A DNA stretch of 64,000 bases from an uncultured SAR86 cluster bacterium. Lineage in GTDB: Bacteria > Pseudomonadota > Gammaproteobacteria > Magnimaribacterales > TMED112. The position numbers and the translations under genes were made by a program. This document shows, one piece after another, positions 8,099 to 16,835 of the stretch. The stretch lies in assembly GCA_902526535.1 (NCBI GenBank), contig CABZLG010000001.1, positions 43,764 to 107,763 on the forward strand, written 5' to 3'. The notes below the pieces were generated by a model that had not been told where the DNA came from, did no database searches, and saw only the letters and a program-made list of their open reading frames with translations. The first letter of the stretch is position 1. Each line of letters begins with the position of its first letter.

Positions 8099-10753
8099 AT
8101 GAAATTTCAACCGAACGTTATTCTAATAGATGGAACCTCATATATTTATCGAGCATTCCATGCTTTGCCACCTTTAACTACATCAACTGGTAAACCTACT
8201 GGAGCAACTAGAGGATTTGCAGCGATGTTGAATAAATTAATAAAAACGTATCCTGAAACACCAATGGTTATGGTCTTTGATGCAAAGGGAAAAAATTTTA
8301 GAAATGATTATTATGAAAAATATAAAGCAAATAGACCTCCCATGCCCAATGAACTTAGACATCAGATTGAGGATATAAAAAAATTATGTGGTTTGTTTAA
8401 TTTTACAGTTCAGGAAATTGAGGACGTTGAAGCAGATGATGTTATTGCTACTTTAGTCTCTAATCTTTCTGAAGATAAAATTTTAATATCTTCTCCAGAC
8501 AAAGATTTAACTCAGTTAGTTAGTAAAAATGTGATTCAACATAATTCAATGAGTGATATATTCTTCGATGAAAATGGCGTTAAAGAAAAATTTGGAGTTT
8601 TTCCAAATAAAGTGGCTGAATTGCTGGCTTTAGTAGGAGATAAATCAGATAACATCCCTGGAATTACAAAAGTGGGAGAAAAAACTGCCGCTAAATGGCT
8701 TAATGAATACGGAAGTTTGGATGAAGTTATAAAAAATGCTGAAAATCTCACAGGAAAAGTTGGTGAAAATCTTAGAGAGGAAAAAAATGTTCTACAGAGA
8801 AATTTCTTTTTGGTCAGCTTAAAAAGTGATATTAATTTAGAACTTCAAAAAAGTGACATCTCAACTCCAAAAGCTAATAGTAGTGGACTTCAAGAATTTT
8901 ATAAGGGTCTAGAATTCAATACATTTATTGAACATGAAGATAATAAAAGTGCAAGTGTAGAGTACAAGTCTGTAATATCTCTTGAGGAGCTGGAGAATCT
9001 TTCATCTCAATTTTATAACTGTGACTACTTTAGCTTTGATACTGAAACAACATCATTGGATGTAAATATTGCACAAATAGTTGGTTTTTCTTTTTGCTTT
9101 GAGTCTGGAAAAGCCTTTTACGTGCCATTAGAACACAATGAGAGCACAGATCTTTCAAAAGATATCGGAATAAAATGGCTAAAAGAAGTCCTTCCTAAAA
9201 ACTGTTCAAAGCTTATAGGGCAAAATTTAAAATATGATTTAGCAGTTCTTTCAAAAGAAGGAATTTATCTAGAGTCATTTCTTGCTGACACGATGCTTAT
9301 GTCATACGTATTAAATAGCACTGCATCAAGACACAACCTAGATGCACTTTCTGAGTATTATCTTAATTTTAAAACTATTAAATATGAGGATGTAATAGGA
9401 AAAGGAGCAAAGAAATACAAATCATTTGCTGATGTGCCAATTAAAGAAGCAACAAATTATGCCGCTGAAGATGCTGACATAACTTTGCGATTATATCAAA
9501 AGTTCTGTGATCTGCTTGATAAAGAAACTCAGGATATTTTAATAAATATGGAATATCCATTATTAATTGTTTTAATGCAAATGGAGAAAGATGGAGCACG
9601 TATAGACACCGGACATCTTAAAAAATTATCAAATAATTTTGGTGATCAACTTATGAAATTAGCAAAAAAAATACACGATATTTCTGGCTCTATCTTTAAT
9701 ATTGATTCACCAAAACAACTTAGCGAAATACTTTTTGAAAAATTAAAAATTGAAACAAAAGGTCTTAAAAAAACTAGTACTGGATATTATTCGACATCAG
9801 AGAATGTGTTGCAGAAATTGGCTACTGAAAATCCTATTGTTAAAGATATTCTTAACTACAGGTCATTAGCAAAATTGAAAAGTACTTATACAGATAAGTT
9901 GTCCGAGATTTGTGATGCCTCTTCCAGAGTTCATACGTCCTATCAGCAAGCAGTAACATCAACAGGAAGACTATCTTCTTCTGAACCTAATCTTCAAAAT
10001 ATACCCATTAGAACCCCAGAGGGAGTGACAATACGAGAAGCTTTTGTGGCTTCAGAGGGCAAAAAGATTCTAGCAATGGACTACTCACAAATAGAATTGA
10101 GACTGATGGCACATTATTCCAAAGATCAAATTATGCTAGATTCTTTTAAAAATAATGAGGATATTCACAAAAGAACAGCATCAGAGGTTTTCTCAGTTGA
10201 AATGGAAAATGTAACAGATGAAATGCGGAGAAGGGCAAAAACTATTAATTTTGGTTTGCTCTATGGAATGAGTGCTTTTGGTCTTTCAAATCAATTGTCC
10301 GTATCTAGGGCAGAAGCTGAAGAGTTCCTTCTAAATTATTTTGCTAAATATTCCTCCATAAAAATATTTATGAAAGATGTTATAGAACAAGCAAAAAAAG
10401 ATAAATACGTGTCTACTCTCTATGGCAGGAAAATTCATGTTCCTAATATTGAGTCATCAAATTATATGCTTAGACAAGCCTCAGAAAGAGCAGCAGTTAA
10501 TGGTCCTTTGCAAGGAAGTGCAGCGGATATTATCAAAAGAGCAATGATTAATATCTTTAAAGAATCTGGAAGGAATGAAAAGGGTGTAAAAATGATACTG
10601 CAAGTTCATGATGAGTTAGTATTCGAGGTTCCGGAAGATTATGATGAAAAAAATATTTCTTACTTAATTGATTTGATGGAAGAAAGTTCTTCGATTGATG
10701 TTCCACTTAAAGTTGAGTACGGCTTTGGCTCAAATTGGCGAGAGGCTCATTAG
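8099..10753 (+). CDS. polA: DNA polymerase I
   Basis: Repair and Okazaki-fragment polymerase with three domains in 884 residues. The 5' nuclease domain (about 1-280) has LIDGTSYIYRAFHA, EADDVIATL and GDKSDNIPGI. The 3'-5' proofreading domain (about 300-480) keeps its acidic residues in SFDTETTSLD and YAAEDADITLRL. The polymerase domain has motif A MDYSQIELRLMAHYS near residue 660, motif B RRRAKTINFGLLYGMS and motif C LQVHDELVFE. The ATG at 8099 begins the family-conserved N-terminus; an in-frame start at 8066 would cross the promoter region and add 11 unrelated residues. The end overlaps convergent engB by 4 bases. Confidence 0.98.
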   Translation: MKFQPNVILIDGTSYIYRAFHALPPLTTSTGKPTGATRGFAAMLNKLIKTYPETPMVMVFDAKGKNFRNDYYEKYKANRPPMPNELRHQIEDIKKLCGLFNFTVQEIEDVEADDVIATLVSNLSEDKILISSPDKDLTQLVSKNVIQHNSMSDIFFDENGVKEKFGVFPNKVAELLALVGDKSDNIPGITKVGEKTAAKWLNEYGSLDEVIKNAENLTGKVGENLREEKNVLQRNFFLVSLKSDINLELQKSDISTPKANSSGLQEFYKGLEFNTFIEHEDNKSASVEYKSVISLEELENLSSQFYNCDYFSFDTETTSLDVNIAQIVGFSFCFESGKAFYVPLEHNESTDLSKDIGIKWLKEVLPKNCSKLIGQNLKYDLAVLSKEGIYLESFLADTMLMSYVLNSTASRHNLDALSEYYLNFKTIKYEDVIGKGAKKYKSFADVPIKEATNYAAEDADITLRLYQKFCDLLDKETQDILINMEYPLLIVLMQMEKDGARIDTGHLKKLSNNFGDQLMKLAKKIHDISGSIFNIDSPKQLSEILFEKLKIETKGLKKTSTGYYSTSENVLQKLATENPIVKDILNYRSLAKLKSTYTDKLSEICDASSRVHTSYQQAVTSTGRLSSSEPNLQNIPIRTPEGVTIREAFVASEGKKILAMDYSQIELRLMAHYSKDQIMLDSFKNNEDIHKRTASEVFSVEMENVTDEMRRRAKTINFGLLYGMSAFGLSNQLSVSRAEAEEFLLNYFAKYSSIKIFMKDVIEQAKKDKYVSTLYGRKIHVPNIESSNYMLRQASERAAVNGPLQGSAADIIKRAMINIFKESGRNEKGVKMILQVHDELVFEVPEDYDEKNISYLIDLMEESSSIDVPLKVEYGFGSNWREAH

Positions 10754-11334
10754 ATTAGTTTATCGATTTTTTTTGCTAGGGTCGTTACCAATCCAATGTC
10801 TTTATTACTTAAAAGATAAAAGCTCTGAAAATTTTCTTCAAAGCTTTTTGAAACTTCGATTATTTGCTCATTCTTAAGCTTGTCTATTTTTGTAAGCACG
10901 ATATGAAATGGCAAATTGAGTTTGTTGAGATACTCAATCATTTGTATGTCAGTTTCTTTAATTTTCTTTGATTTATAGAAGGAATTTGAGTCAATAAATA
11001 GAAAAGCATATTTTAAATTTTCTCTTTCTTCAAAATATCTGGGTAATTCCTTCTGCCAAGACTTGATTTGAGATTTTGAAATATTTGCAAAACCGTATCC
11101 AGGAAAATCAACAATAAAATTATTATCTTTTTTAAAATAATTAAATAACTTTGTTTTCCCTGGTTTCTTACTGGTATAAGAAAGCTTTTTATTATTTGCC
11201 AATAAATTAATAGCAGAGGACTTGCCTGAGTTAGATGCTCCTACAAATGCAATTTCCTGACAATTTACACTTGGTATTTGTTCAAAAAATTCATAACTAG
11301 CAAAAAATTCTAAATTTATAGTATGACGGTCCAT
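10750..11334 (-). CDS. engB: Ribosome biogenesis GTPase EngB/YihA
   Basis: GTPase of the TrmE-Era-EngA-EngB group, required for large ribosomal subunit assembly. The 194 residues show G1 GASNSGKSSAINLL (residues about 31-44), G3 DFPGYG near 75-80, and G4 TKID near 145. Length and order match the family. It is transcribed alone on the minus strand. It is divergent from dsbA with a 34-base gap and convergent with polA with a 4-base overlap. Adjacency to polA is also found in E. coli (polA-spf-yihA), although no Spot 42 RNA gene can sit between them here. Confidence 0.95.
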   Translation of the reverse strand: MDRHTINLEFFASYEFFEQIPSVNCQEIAFVGASNSGKSSAINLLANNKKLSYTSKKPGKTKLFNYFKKDNNFIVDFPGYGFANISKSQIKSWQKELPRYFEERENLKYAFLFIDSNSFYKSKKIKETDIQMIEYLNKLNLPFHIVLTKIDKLKNEQIIEVSKSFEENFQSFYLLSNKDIGLVTTLAKKIDKLI

Positions 11335-11353
11335 ATTTCGAAAAAACTTGTTA

Positions 11354-11359
11354 TATAAT
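11354..11359 (+). promoter_or_regulatory. -10 box of dsbA, overlapping a minus-strand -10 for engB
   Basis: A perfect TATAAT ends 10 bases before the dsbA ATG (11369), leaving room for only a 2-4 base leader. On the minus strand the same bases give TATATA (11357-11352), a possible -10 for engB (ATG at 11334). No good -35 is seen in either direction. Confidence 0.5.
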
Positions 11360-11368
11360 CATTTTCGC

Positions 11369-11944
11369 ATGTTTAGATTGTTTTCAATAATTCTAGTTGC
11401 CTTTCCATTATTGGCTCAACCAAAGCTAAATGTCGACTATATTGAAATACCCGAAGGATTAGTCAAAGAAAAGGGTGTAACTGAAATCTTTTGGTACGGT
11501 TGTCCGGCTTGTTTAGAGTATGAAAATACTCTTAAAAAGATCAAAGAAATAGATCCAACTATTGAAGTAAACAAGATTCCTCAATTTAGACTTCCAGCAG
11601 CAAAAACCTATTACACCATTGAGGCGTTAAATCTTGGTGATGAAGTTCACGATAAAGTATTTAAAGACTGGCAACTAAAAAGAAAACCACTTGGTAGTGA
11701 TAAAGATGTAGAAAACTTTGCGAAAAGACATAATCTTGATGTTGAAAATTTCATGAGAGTTTACAACTCTTTTAGCATAAATATAAAAGCTAAAAATGCC
11801 ATAGTCGTTCCAAGAAAACTTATTGAAAATGGAATAGATTTCAAAGGCACACCAACTGTTGTAGTTAATGGTAAATATATTGTGACAAGACAAAGAAACG
11901 TGAGTAAAGAGATAGAGAATATAATCTTTCTTTTGAATAAGTAA
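11369..11944 (+). CDS. dsbA: Thiol:disulfide interchange protein DsbA
   Basis: Periplasmic oxidase that puts disulfides into exported proteins and is recycled by DsbB. The 191-residue protein has a signal peptide (MFRLFSIILVAFPLLA, cleavage about residue 16). The thioredoxin-fold active site is WYGCPACLEYE with CPAC near residues 43-46. The cis-proline region is visible as FKGTPTVVVNGKY. I chose the ATG at 11369. A TTG at 11348 would add 7 residues before the signal peptide and place the start upstream of the TATAAT. A likely client in the window is LptD. Confidence 0.92.
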   Translation: MFRLFSIILVAFPLLAQPKLNVDYIEIPEGLVKEKGVTEIFWYGCPACLEYENTLKKIKEIDPTIEVNKIPQFRLPAAKTYYTIEALNLGDEVHDKVFKDWQLKRKPLGSDKDVENFAKRHNLDVENFMRVYNSFSINIKAKNAIVVPRKLIENGIDFKGTPTVVVNGKYIVTRQRNVSKEIENIIFLLNK

Positions 11945-11980
11945 CTTGAAATAAAAAAATTTATATAAATAAAAGTATTA

Positions 11981-12376
11981 ATGAAAAATTTGATTTACCT
12001 TCCACTTTTAATATCAGGTCTTCTCTTTGCAGATGATTATGAAGATGAAGTAAGAGACAGACTTAATAAATATTCGGGAAGTACTATTGCTGTTGATAAT
12101 GGATCGCAAGAGGGTGAGGAAGTTATCTCAAGGAGTGGTAAGGAAGTTTACGATATTGGGTGTGCTGCATGCCATACTGCAGGCCTAGCCGGTTCTCCAT
12201 TATTAGGCGATCAATCTCAATGGGAACCTAGACTTGTGAAAGGCGTAGAGACATTAACAAATAATGCCTACAACGGCTACAATGCAATGCCTGCGAAAGG
12301 TCTTTGTATGGATTGCTCAAAAGAAGAAATAAGAGCTTCAGTAGATTACATGCTCGAGGCTTTAACAGTCGACTAG
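11981..12376 (+). CDS. Cytochrome c5-type monoheme protein
   Basis: Small periplasmic electron carrier of 131 residues with a signal peptide (to about residue 17, LLFA-DD). The heme site is CAACH (GCAACHTAG, about residues 61-65), and the distal methionine lies in YNAMPAKG. Two further cysteines directly after it (GLCMDCSKEE) are the disulfide typical of cytochrome c5. It follows dsbA by 36 bases, with TATATAAAT before the start. Expected partners are the oxidase whose assembly genes open the window. The stop overlaps a small convergent gene by 4 bases. Confidence 0.92.
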   Translation: MKNLIYLPLLISGLLFADDYEDEVRDRLNKYSGSTIAVDNGSQEGEEVISRSGKEVYDIGCAACHTAGLAGSPLLGDQSQWEPRLVKGVETLTNNAYNGYNAMPAKGLCMDCSKEEIRASVDYMLEALTVD

Positions 12377-12549
12377 ACTTTCTTTTCTAGCTCTTCAATT
12401 TTTTTTTCTAACTGATCAATTTTTGTAATTAGTTGTTCTAGCTCATCTTTTTTAACAAAACCAGAATCTTTCATAAATTTTTCAAGGGCAGGTTTTACCA
12501 TTTTTTCCATACCTTTTAAATCTTTACCCATTCCAAACGGATGAAACAT
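12373..12549 (-). CDS. Small coiled-coil protein, UbiK/BMFP-like
   Basis: A 58-codon gene easily missed because of its size. It starts with ATG at 12549 behind a strong Shine-Dalgarno (GGAGAGAG) and ends at 12373. The N-terminal half is amphipathic (MKDSGFVKKDELEQL around the middle). The C-terminal half, QLITKIDQLEKKIEELEKKV, is a leucine/isoleucine heptad coiled coil. The pattern FVKKDELxxxxxKIxxLEKKIEELE matches the C-terminal coiled coil of the BMFP/UbiK family (E. coli YqiC: LVSREEFD then a LEQRISELE coil). UbiK assists the soluble ubiquinone-synthesis complex, which fits ubiE, ubiB and coq7 in the window. The start overlaps the end of yigB by 26 bases. Family assignment is by pattern only. 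Confidence 0.72.
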   Translation of the reverse strand: MFHPFGMGKDLKGMEKMVKPALEKFMKDSGFVKKDELEQLITKIDQLEKKIEELEKKV

Positions 12550-13270
12550 TTTCTCTCTCCAAAATAAAATTTTTATTAATTAGATTGTAGACCTCTTTCC
12601 AATTTTTAGCTTGTAATTCACATGGAAAAATCTCAGTCCACTTTTCTCCCTCAGAATTAAACCATATGGTGTTAAAGTTACAATTTCTTGCACCTCCTAC
12701 ATCATTTATAGGGCAGTCTCCTATGTGTAAGACTTCATCAGCTTCGCATTTTGTAAATTCTAAAGCTTTCAAAAAATGATCTGGCGATGGCTTGTTGCTT
12801 TGAACATCTTTTGAATTAACAGAGAAATCAAATATATGATCTATACCAATAAGCTTCAGATCTGCATTTCCATTTGAAAGAGAAGCAACCTTTGTTTTTC
12901 TAAAGAGTCTTTCAATAATAATTTTTGCATCTTTGTAGAGTTGAACTTTATTTCTAGATTTAAAGAATTCATTAAAAGCTTCATTACTATAGTAAGTAGC
13001 TTCGCTTTCATCAGCTCCGACTTCTTCAAGAATGTGCTTAATAATTTCTTTTCTAAAAGTGGTTAAATCGAATTTTAAATGAGGTTTTTTTTCAACTAGA
13101 GTTACTCTAATTTCACTTATGCGCTTATCGTCATAGTCATTATATATTTCTGGAAATTTTGTGAATACAAAATCCCACATCGCTTTTTCTGCCTCAACAA
13201 TTACTTTGTTATTCGGCCACACAGTATTATCCAAATCTAATGTAATGAGTTTAATTTTCTTTCTTTGCAT
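12524..13270 (-). CDS. yigB: HAD-superfamily phosphatase, YigB-like
   Basis: Haloacid-dehalogenase hydrolase of 248 residues. Motif I is LITLDLDNTVWPN with the nucleophile Asp near residue 12. Motif II is the serine in VASLSNGNAD, the conserved lysine is in SNKPSPDHF, and motif IV is HIGDCPINDVGGA. In E. coli the gene order dapF-yigA-xerC-yigB is the same, and YigB is an FMN phosphatase, so that role is inferred by synteny. The ATG at 13270 gives the usual N-terminus and a 20-base overlap with xerC. Confidence 0.88.
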   Translation of the reverse strand: MQRKKIKLITLDLDNTVWPNNKVIVEAEKAMWDFVFTKFPEIYNDYDDKRISEIRVTLVEKKPHLKFDLTTFRKEIIKHILEEVGADESEATYYSNEAFNEFFKSRNKVQLYKDAKIIIERLFRKTKVASLSNGNADLKLIGIDHIFDFSVNSKDVQSNKPSPDHFLKALEFTKCEADEVLHIGDCPINDVGGARNCNFNTIWFNSEGEKWTEIFPCELQAKNWKEVYNLINKNFILERENVSSVWNG

Positions 13271-14132
13271 GAGGATGTGAGGCATCATAAATTTTTGCCA
13301 GTTGTTGGAAATTAAGTTTAGTATAAATCTGAGTTGTTGTGAGGCTGCTATGTCCCAACATTTCTTGAATCGATCTTAAGTCTCCACTTGATTCAAGGAG
13401 ATGAGATGCAAAACTATGTCTCAGCATATGCGGATGTACAGGTTGCATGCCTTGCGAAACTGAGATTTTATACAATCTTTGCTGGAAAGCTCTCACAGAA
13501 ATTCTATTACCATATTTATTAGTAAAAAAAGCATCAGTTTTGATTCCTTTGGTCTCTCTAAAACTAATCCAATCTTGAATTGCTATTTGCGCAAATTTGC
13601 CAACGGGTATTAGCCTCTCTTTTTTTCCTTTTCCATAAACTTTTACAAAAGAGTAATTTGACTCAAAAGAAGATAAATTTAATCCAACTGCTTCTGAAAC
13701 TCTTAATCCTGAAGAGTAGAGCAGTTCTAAAAAAGCTTTATCCCTGAAGTCTGACATTGTTTTAGGTTCAAATGAAAGTAGTTTTGCAACATCTTCCGGT
13801 GGCAAAGCCTTAGGCAAGGTTTCATTAAGTTTTGGACTTTGAATATTTTCAAAAACGTTCTCATCGATTTCTTCCATCTTTTTTAAATATCTAAAAAAAT
13901 TTCTTAAAGAAGAAAGATTTCTCAAGATAGAGCGATTACTGAGTCCTTTTTTTCTTAAATCAAAAATCCAGGAAGTTACATCTTGTTGCTCTAATGACTT
14001 TAAACTTATTTTGGTTTTAGATAAAAAGGCTAGAAATCTCTTAACATCTCTCTCATAGTTTGAAATTGTATGATTAGAGTAATTTTTTACTCTCAGAAAA
14101 GTTTTTAAATTTTCAAAAATATTCTCTTTCAT
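13251..14132 (-). CDS. xerC: Tyrosine recombinase XerC
   Basis: Site-specific recombinase that with XerD resolves chromosome dimers at dif. In the 293 residues the N-terminal SAM-like domain (1-100) has NYSNHTISNYERDVKRF. The catalytic residues are visible as R in SSGLRVSEAVGL, K in GKGKKERLIPVG, the HxxR box HPHMLRHSFASHLLESSGDL, the second H in MLGHSSLTTTQ, and the nucleophile Tyr in IYTKL. Position between dapF and yigB marks it as the housekeeping XerC rather than a phage integrase. The ATG at 14132 is preferred over the TTG at 14135. Confidence 0.95.
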   Translation of the reverse strand: MKENIFENLKTFLRVKNYSNHTISNYERDVKRFLAFLSKTKISLKSLEQQDVTSWIFDLRKKGLSNRSILRNLSSLRNFFRYLKKMEEIDENVFENIQSPKLNETLPKALPPEDVAKLLSFEPKTMSDFRDKAFLELLYSSGLRVSEAVGLNLSSFESNYSFVKVYGKGKKERLIPVGKFAQIAIQDWISFRETKGIKTDAFFTNKYGNRISVRAFQQRLYKISVSQGMQPVHPHMLRHSFASHLLESSGDLRSIQEMLGHSSLTTTQIYTKLNFQQLAKIYDASHPHAKKEN

Positions 14133-14805
14133 CAAATTTACTTTTATTAATTATTTCAGTGTTTGCTTCTGTGCATATTTTATTGTCATCTTTTTTATAG
14201 CAGATCATTTGACCCCCTCTAGAATTAAGAAAAATTTTATCTAACGAAGGATTCTTCCTAAAGATTACAAAAGCTGTTGCAGAACTTCCACTTCCACATG
14301 AAAGCGTTTCACCTACACCTGCTTCAAAAGTCCTTATCAGAAACTTATCACCAAAATTACGTTTATAGATATTTAAATTAAAATTATCTGAATTAAAGAA
14401 TTTCCCTGTTTTTTGATATTCATTTTCAAAGTCATCATCTATTAAATTTTCAGATTCCCAAACAATGTGATAATTGATTGTGTCGACATAAGTTAATCCA
14501 TCTAAAAGTTCCTTGTAATCATTAATTCTCACAGTGGCTTTAATATTTTTAGCTATTGGTTTATCTCCATTCAATAAGGCCTTTATACACCTTTTTCCAT
14601 TAATGCAGTTTAGCGCAGGTGTTCCATCTCGGTTAAAAATTTTTAAATCCATAAAAGATGTGTCATTTTGTTTATGTATTAGTAACTGGTCAAATTTAAG
14701 GTCTTTATTTTGATTTAGCTTTTTAAAAGAGCACTTCGTAATTTTTTCATCTTTAGTAATGATAAAGGAGTTGCCATTACAGTGCATTTTTACAAATTCA
14801 ATCAT
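14113..14805 (-). CDS. dapF: Diaminopimelate epimerase, divergent and shortened
   Basis: Would convert LL- to meso-diaminopimelate for lysine and peptidoglycan. At 230 residues it is clearly shorter than E. coli DapF (274). Both catalytic cysteines are present, in ALNCINGKRC (about residue 78) and TLSCGSGSSATA (about residue 183). Surrounding motifs have drifted: MHCNGNSFII instead of MHGLGNDF, NCINGKRC instead of QCGNGARC, and no clear GNPH (NYHIVWE instead). FDQLLI and EAGVGET remain. The start at 14805 matches the family N-terminus; the upstream in-frame start adds 12 lysine-rich residues. It overlaps xerC as in the E. coli order. Activity is likely but less certain than for a canonical DapF. 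Confidence 0.85.
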   Translation of the reverse strand: MIEFVKMHCNGNSFIITKDEKITKCSFKKLNQNKDLKFDQLLIHKQNDTSFMDLKIFNRDGTPALNCINGKRCIKALLNGDKPIAKNIKATVRINDYKELLDGLTYVDTINYHIVWESENLIDDDFENEYQKTGKFFNSDNFNLNIYKRNFGDKFLIRTFEAGVGETLSCGSGSSATAFVIFRKNPSLDKIFLNSRGGQMICYKKDDNKICTEANTEIINKSKFDEREYF

Positions 14806-14840
14806 ATAATTTTTTAATACTCGTTTATTTTTTAATTTCA

Positions 14841-14850
14841 ATTATATAAT
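14841..14850. promoter_or_regulatory. Palindromic ATTATATAAT: overlapping divergent -10 boxes of dapF and tkt
   Basis: A perfect 10-base palindrome giving TATAAT on the plus strand (14845-14850, toward tkt) and TATAAT on the minus strand (14846-14841, toward dapF). Expected leaders are about 17 bases for tkt (TTG at 14874) and about 28 bases for dapF (ATG at 14805). Confidence 0.5.
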
Positions 14851-14873
14851 TGACCTGAGGTTTTTTTCTTAAA

Positions 14874-16835
14874 TTGATCAAAAACAGGACCGTAAATGCA
14901 TTAAGATTTCTGTCTGTAGACAGTGTGGAGAGGGCTGCTTCAGGACATCCAGGAATGCCACTTGGTATGGCAGACATAGCAGAGGTTTTATGGCGGAAAC
15001 ACCTTAAGCATTCCCCAAATAATCCTAAATGGTTTGATAGAGATAGATTTGTCTTGTCAAATGGACATGGCTCTATGCTCCTATATAGTCTTTTGCATCT
15101 TACTGGTTATGACTTAACTATCGAAGATCTCAAAGATTTTAGACAACTAAAATCTAAAACTCCTGGCCACCCAGAATATGGAATCACATCAGGTGTTGAA
15201 ACTACAACAGGACCTCTTGGACAAGGGATTGCTAATGCTGTTGGGATGGCTTTAGCTGAGAAAATATTGGCTAATCTACTAAATAACGAAAAAATAAATG
15301 TTATTGATCATTTTACTTACTGCTTTTTAGGCGATGGATGTCTTATGGAAGGGATTTCACATGAGGCTATGTCTTTTGCTGGCGTACATGAGCTTAATAA
15401 ATTAATTTGCTTTTATGATTCAAATGGAATTTCTATAGATGGTGAAATAAGTGATTGGTACAAGGATGATATTTCATTAAGGTGTAAAGCATATAGATGG
15501 AATGTTATCGATAATGTAGATGGACATAATAGAGAAGAAATTGATAAAGCAATTTCTGACGCAAAAAAGTCAAAAAAACCAACTATGATTGTATGTAATA
15601 CACATATTGGCTATGGTGCAGGTGATAAGCAAGATTCTGAATCGTCTCACGGAGCTGCACTTGGACCTGAGATTGTAAAAGAGTTAAGAGAAAACTTAGA
15701 TTGGCCATTTTCTGAATTTGAAATCCCTCACGAAATTTATGCAGATTGGGATGCTTCAGACATAGGTCAAAAATATGAAGATGATTGGATTGAAAAAGTC
15801 CAAATCCTTAGATCAGAAAACCCTGAGCAAGGAGAACTTCTAGAAAGACTATTAAAAGCTAAGCTACCTGAGAAATTTGATTCTAACTTTAGTGCTTTTT
15901 TAGAGGAAATTTTGAAGCACAATGAACCAATAGCAACTAGAAAAGCTTCTCAGAAAGTTCTTGAATTCTTAAAGAAAAATTTGCCAGAATTGATTGGCGG
16001 CTCAGCTGATTTAAGTGGCTCAAATAATACTAATACAAGTATTTCAAGCCCAATTACCAGCTCCCAAAATGGAAATTATATTTATTATGGCGTCAGAGAG
16101 TTTGGTATGAATGCAATAATGAATGGCATCTCACTTCATGGAGGGCTTATTCCTTATGCAGGTACATTTCTAGTATTCATGGATTACGGAAGAAATGCTG
16201 TAAGAATGGCTGCATTGATGAGGATAAAAGTAATCTTTGTTTATTCTCATGACAGTGTTGCGCTTGGAGAGGATGGGCCTACACATCAACCGATTGAGCA
16301 TCTTACCACTTTAAGATCTACCCCAAACATGCACACCTGGAGAGCAGCTTCATTATTAGAAACAGCAGTTGCATGGAAATCAGCTATTCAAAGAAATGAT
16401 GGACCATCTTCTCTAATACTTACTAGACAGAATATAGACAATATTGAGAATAAAACTTTTGATGATGTGTCAAAGGGAGGATACTTTTTAAGAAAATTTG
16501 ATGATTCAAATATTCATCTTATAGCTACTGGGTCAGAGGTTTCTCTAGCACTTGAAGCCGCTGAAATCCTTGAAGAAGAAGGAATTAAATGTAATGTTGC
16601 TAGTGTTCCTTGTATTGAAGTGTTAGAAACTAACAAACAAATTTATGATGAAATTTTTACAGAAAGCAAAATTAATATTGCCATTGAGTGTAGTCATCCA
16701 AATTCTTGGTATGCACATACAAAGAATGTTATTGGAATTGAAGAATTTGGAGAATCGGGGAAAGGTCAGATATTAATGGAGCACTTTGGTTTCAACTCAA
16801 AAAAAATAGTAGAAAAAATTAAAAGTTTTTTATGA
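14874..16835 (+). CDS. tkt: Transketolase
   Basis: Thiamine-diphosphate enzyme of the pentose phosphate pathway that moves two-carbon units between sugar phosphates. The 653 residues include RAASGHPGMPLGMADIAEVLW near the N-terminus, the ThDP motif GDGCLMEGISHEAMSFAG (about residue 155), the substrate histidines in SNGHGSM and THIGYG, and the Pyr-domain stretch FVYSHDSVALGEDGPTHQPIEHL. The start is TTG at 14874, since no ATG lies near; a weak TGAGG is upstream. It heads a plus-strand carbon operon and overlaps pgk by 4 bases. Other pentose-pathway enzymes in the window are rpe and rpiA. Confidence 0.96.
   Translation: MIKNRTVNALRFLSVDSVERAASGHPGMPLGMADIAEVLWRKHLKHSPNNPKWFDRDRFVLSNGHGSMLLYSLLHLTGYDLTIEDLKDFRQLKSKTPGHPEYGITSGVETTTGPLGQGIANAVGMALAEKILANLLNNEKINVIDHFTYCFLGDGCLMEGISHEAMSFAGVHELNKLICFYDSNGISIDGEISDWYKDDISLRCKAYRWNVIDNVDGHNREEIDKAISDAKKSKKPTMIVCNTHIGYGAGDKQDSESSHGAALGPEIVKELRENLDWPFSEFEIPHEIYADWDASDIGQKYEDDWIEKVQILRSENPEQGELLERLLKAKLPEKFDSNFSAFLEEILKHNEPIATRKASQKVLEFLKKNLPELIGGSADLSGSNNTNTSISSPITSSQNGNYIYYGVREFGMNAIMNGISLHGGLIPYAGTFLVFMDYGRNAVRMAALMRIKVIFVYSHDSVALGEDGPTHQPIEHLTTLRSTPNMHTWRAASLLETAVAWKSAIQRNDGPSSLILTRQNIDNIENKTFDDVSKGGYFLRKFDDSNIHLIATGSEVSLALEAAEILEEEGIKCNVASVPCIEVLETNKQIYDEIFTESKINIAIECSHPNSWYAHTKNVIGIEEFGESGKGQILMEHFGFNSKKIVEKIKSFL

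Noticed and set aside
10741-10760. Spot 42 (spf) RNA between polA and engB as in E. coli
   Set aside because: The two genes overlap by 4 bases, so there is no room for an RNA gene.
13251-14132. Tyrosine recombinase as evidence of a mobile element
   Set aside because: It is XerC in the conserved dapF-xerC-yigB order; no attachment repeats or phage genes are nearby.
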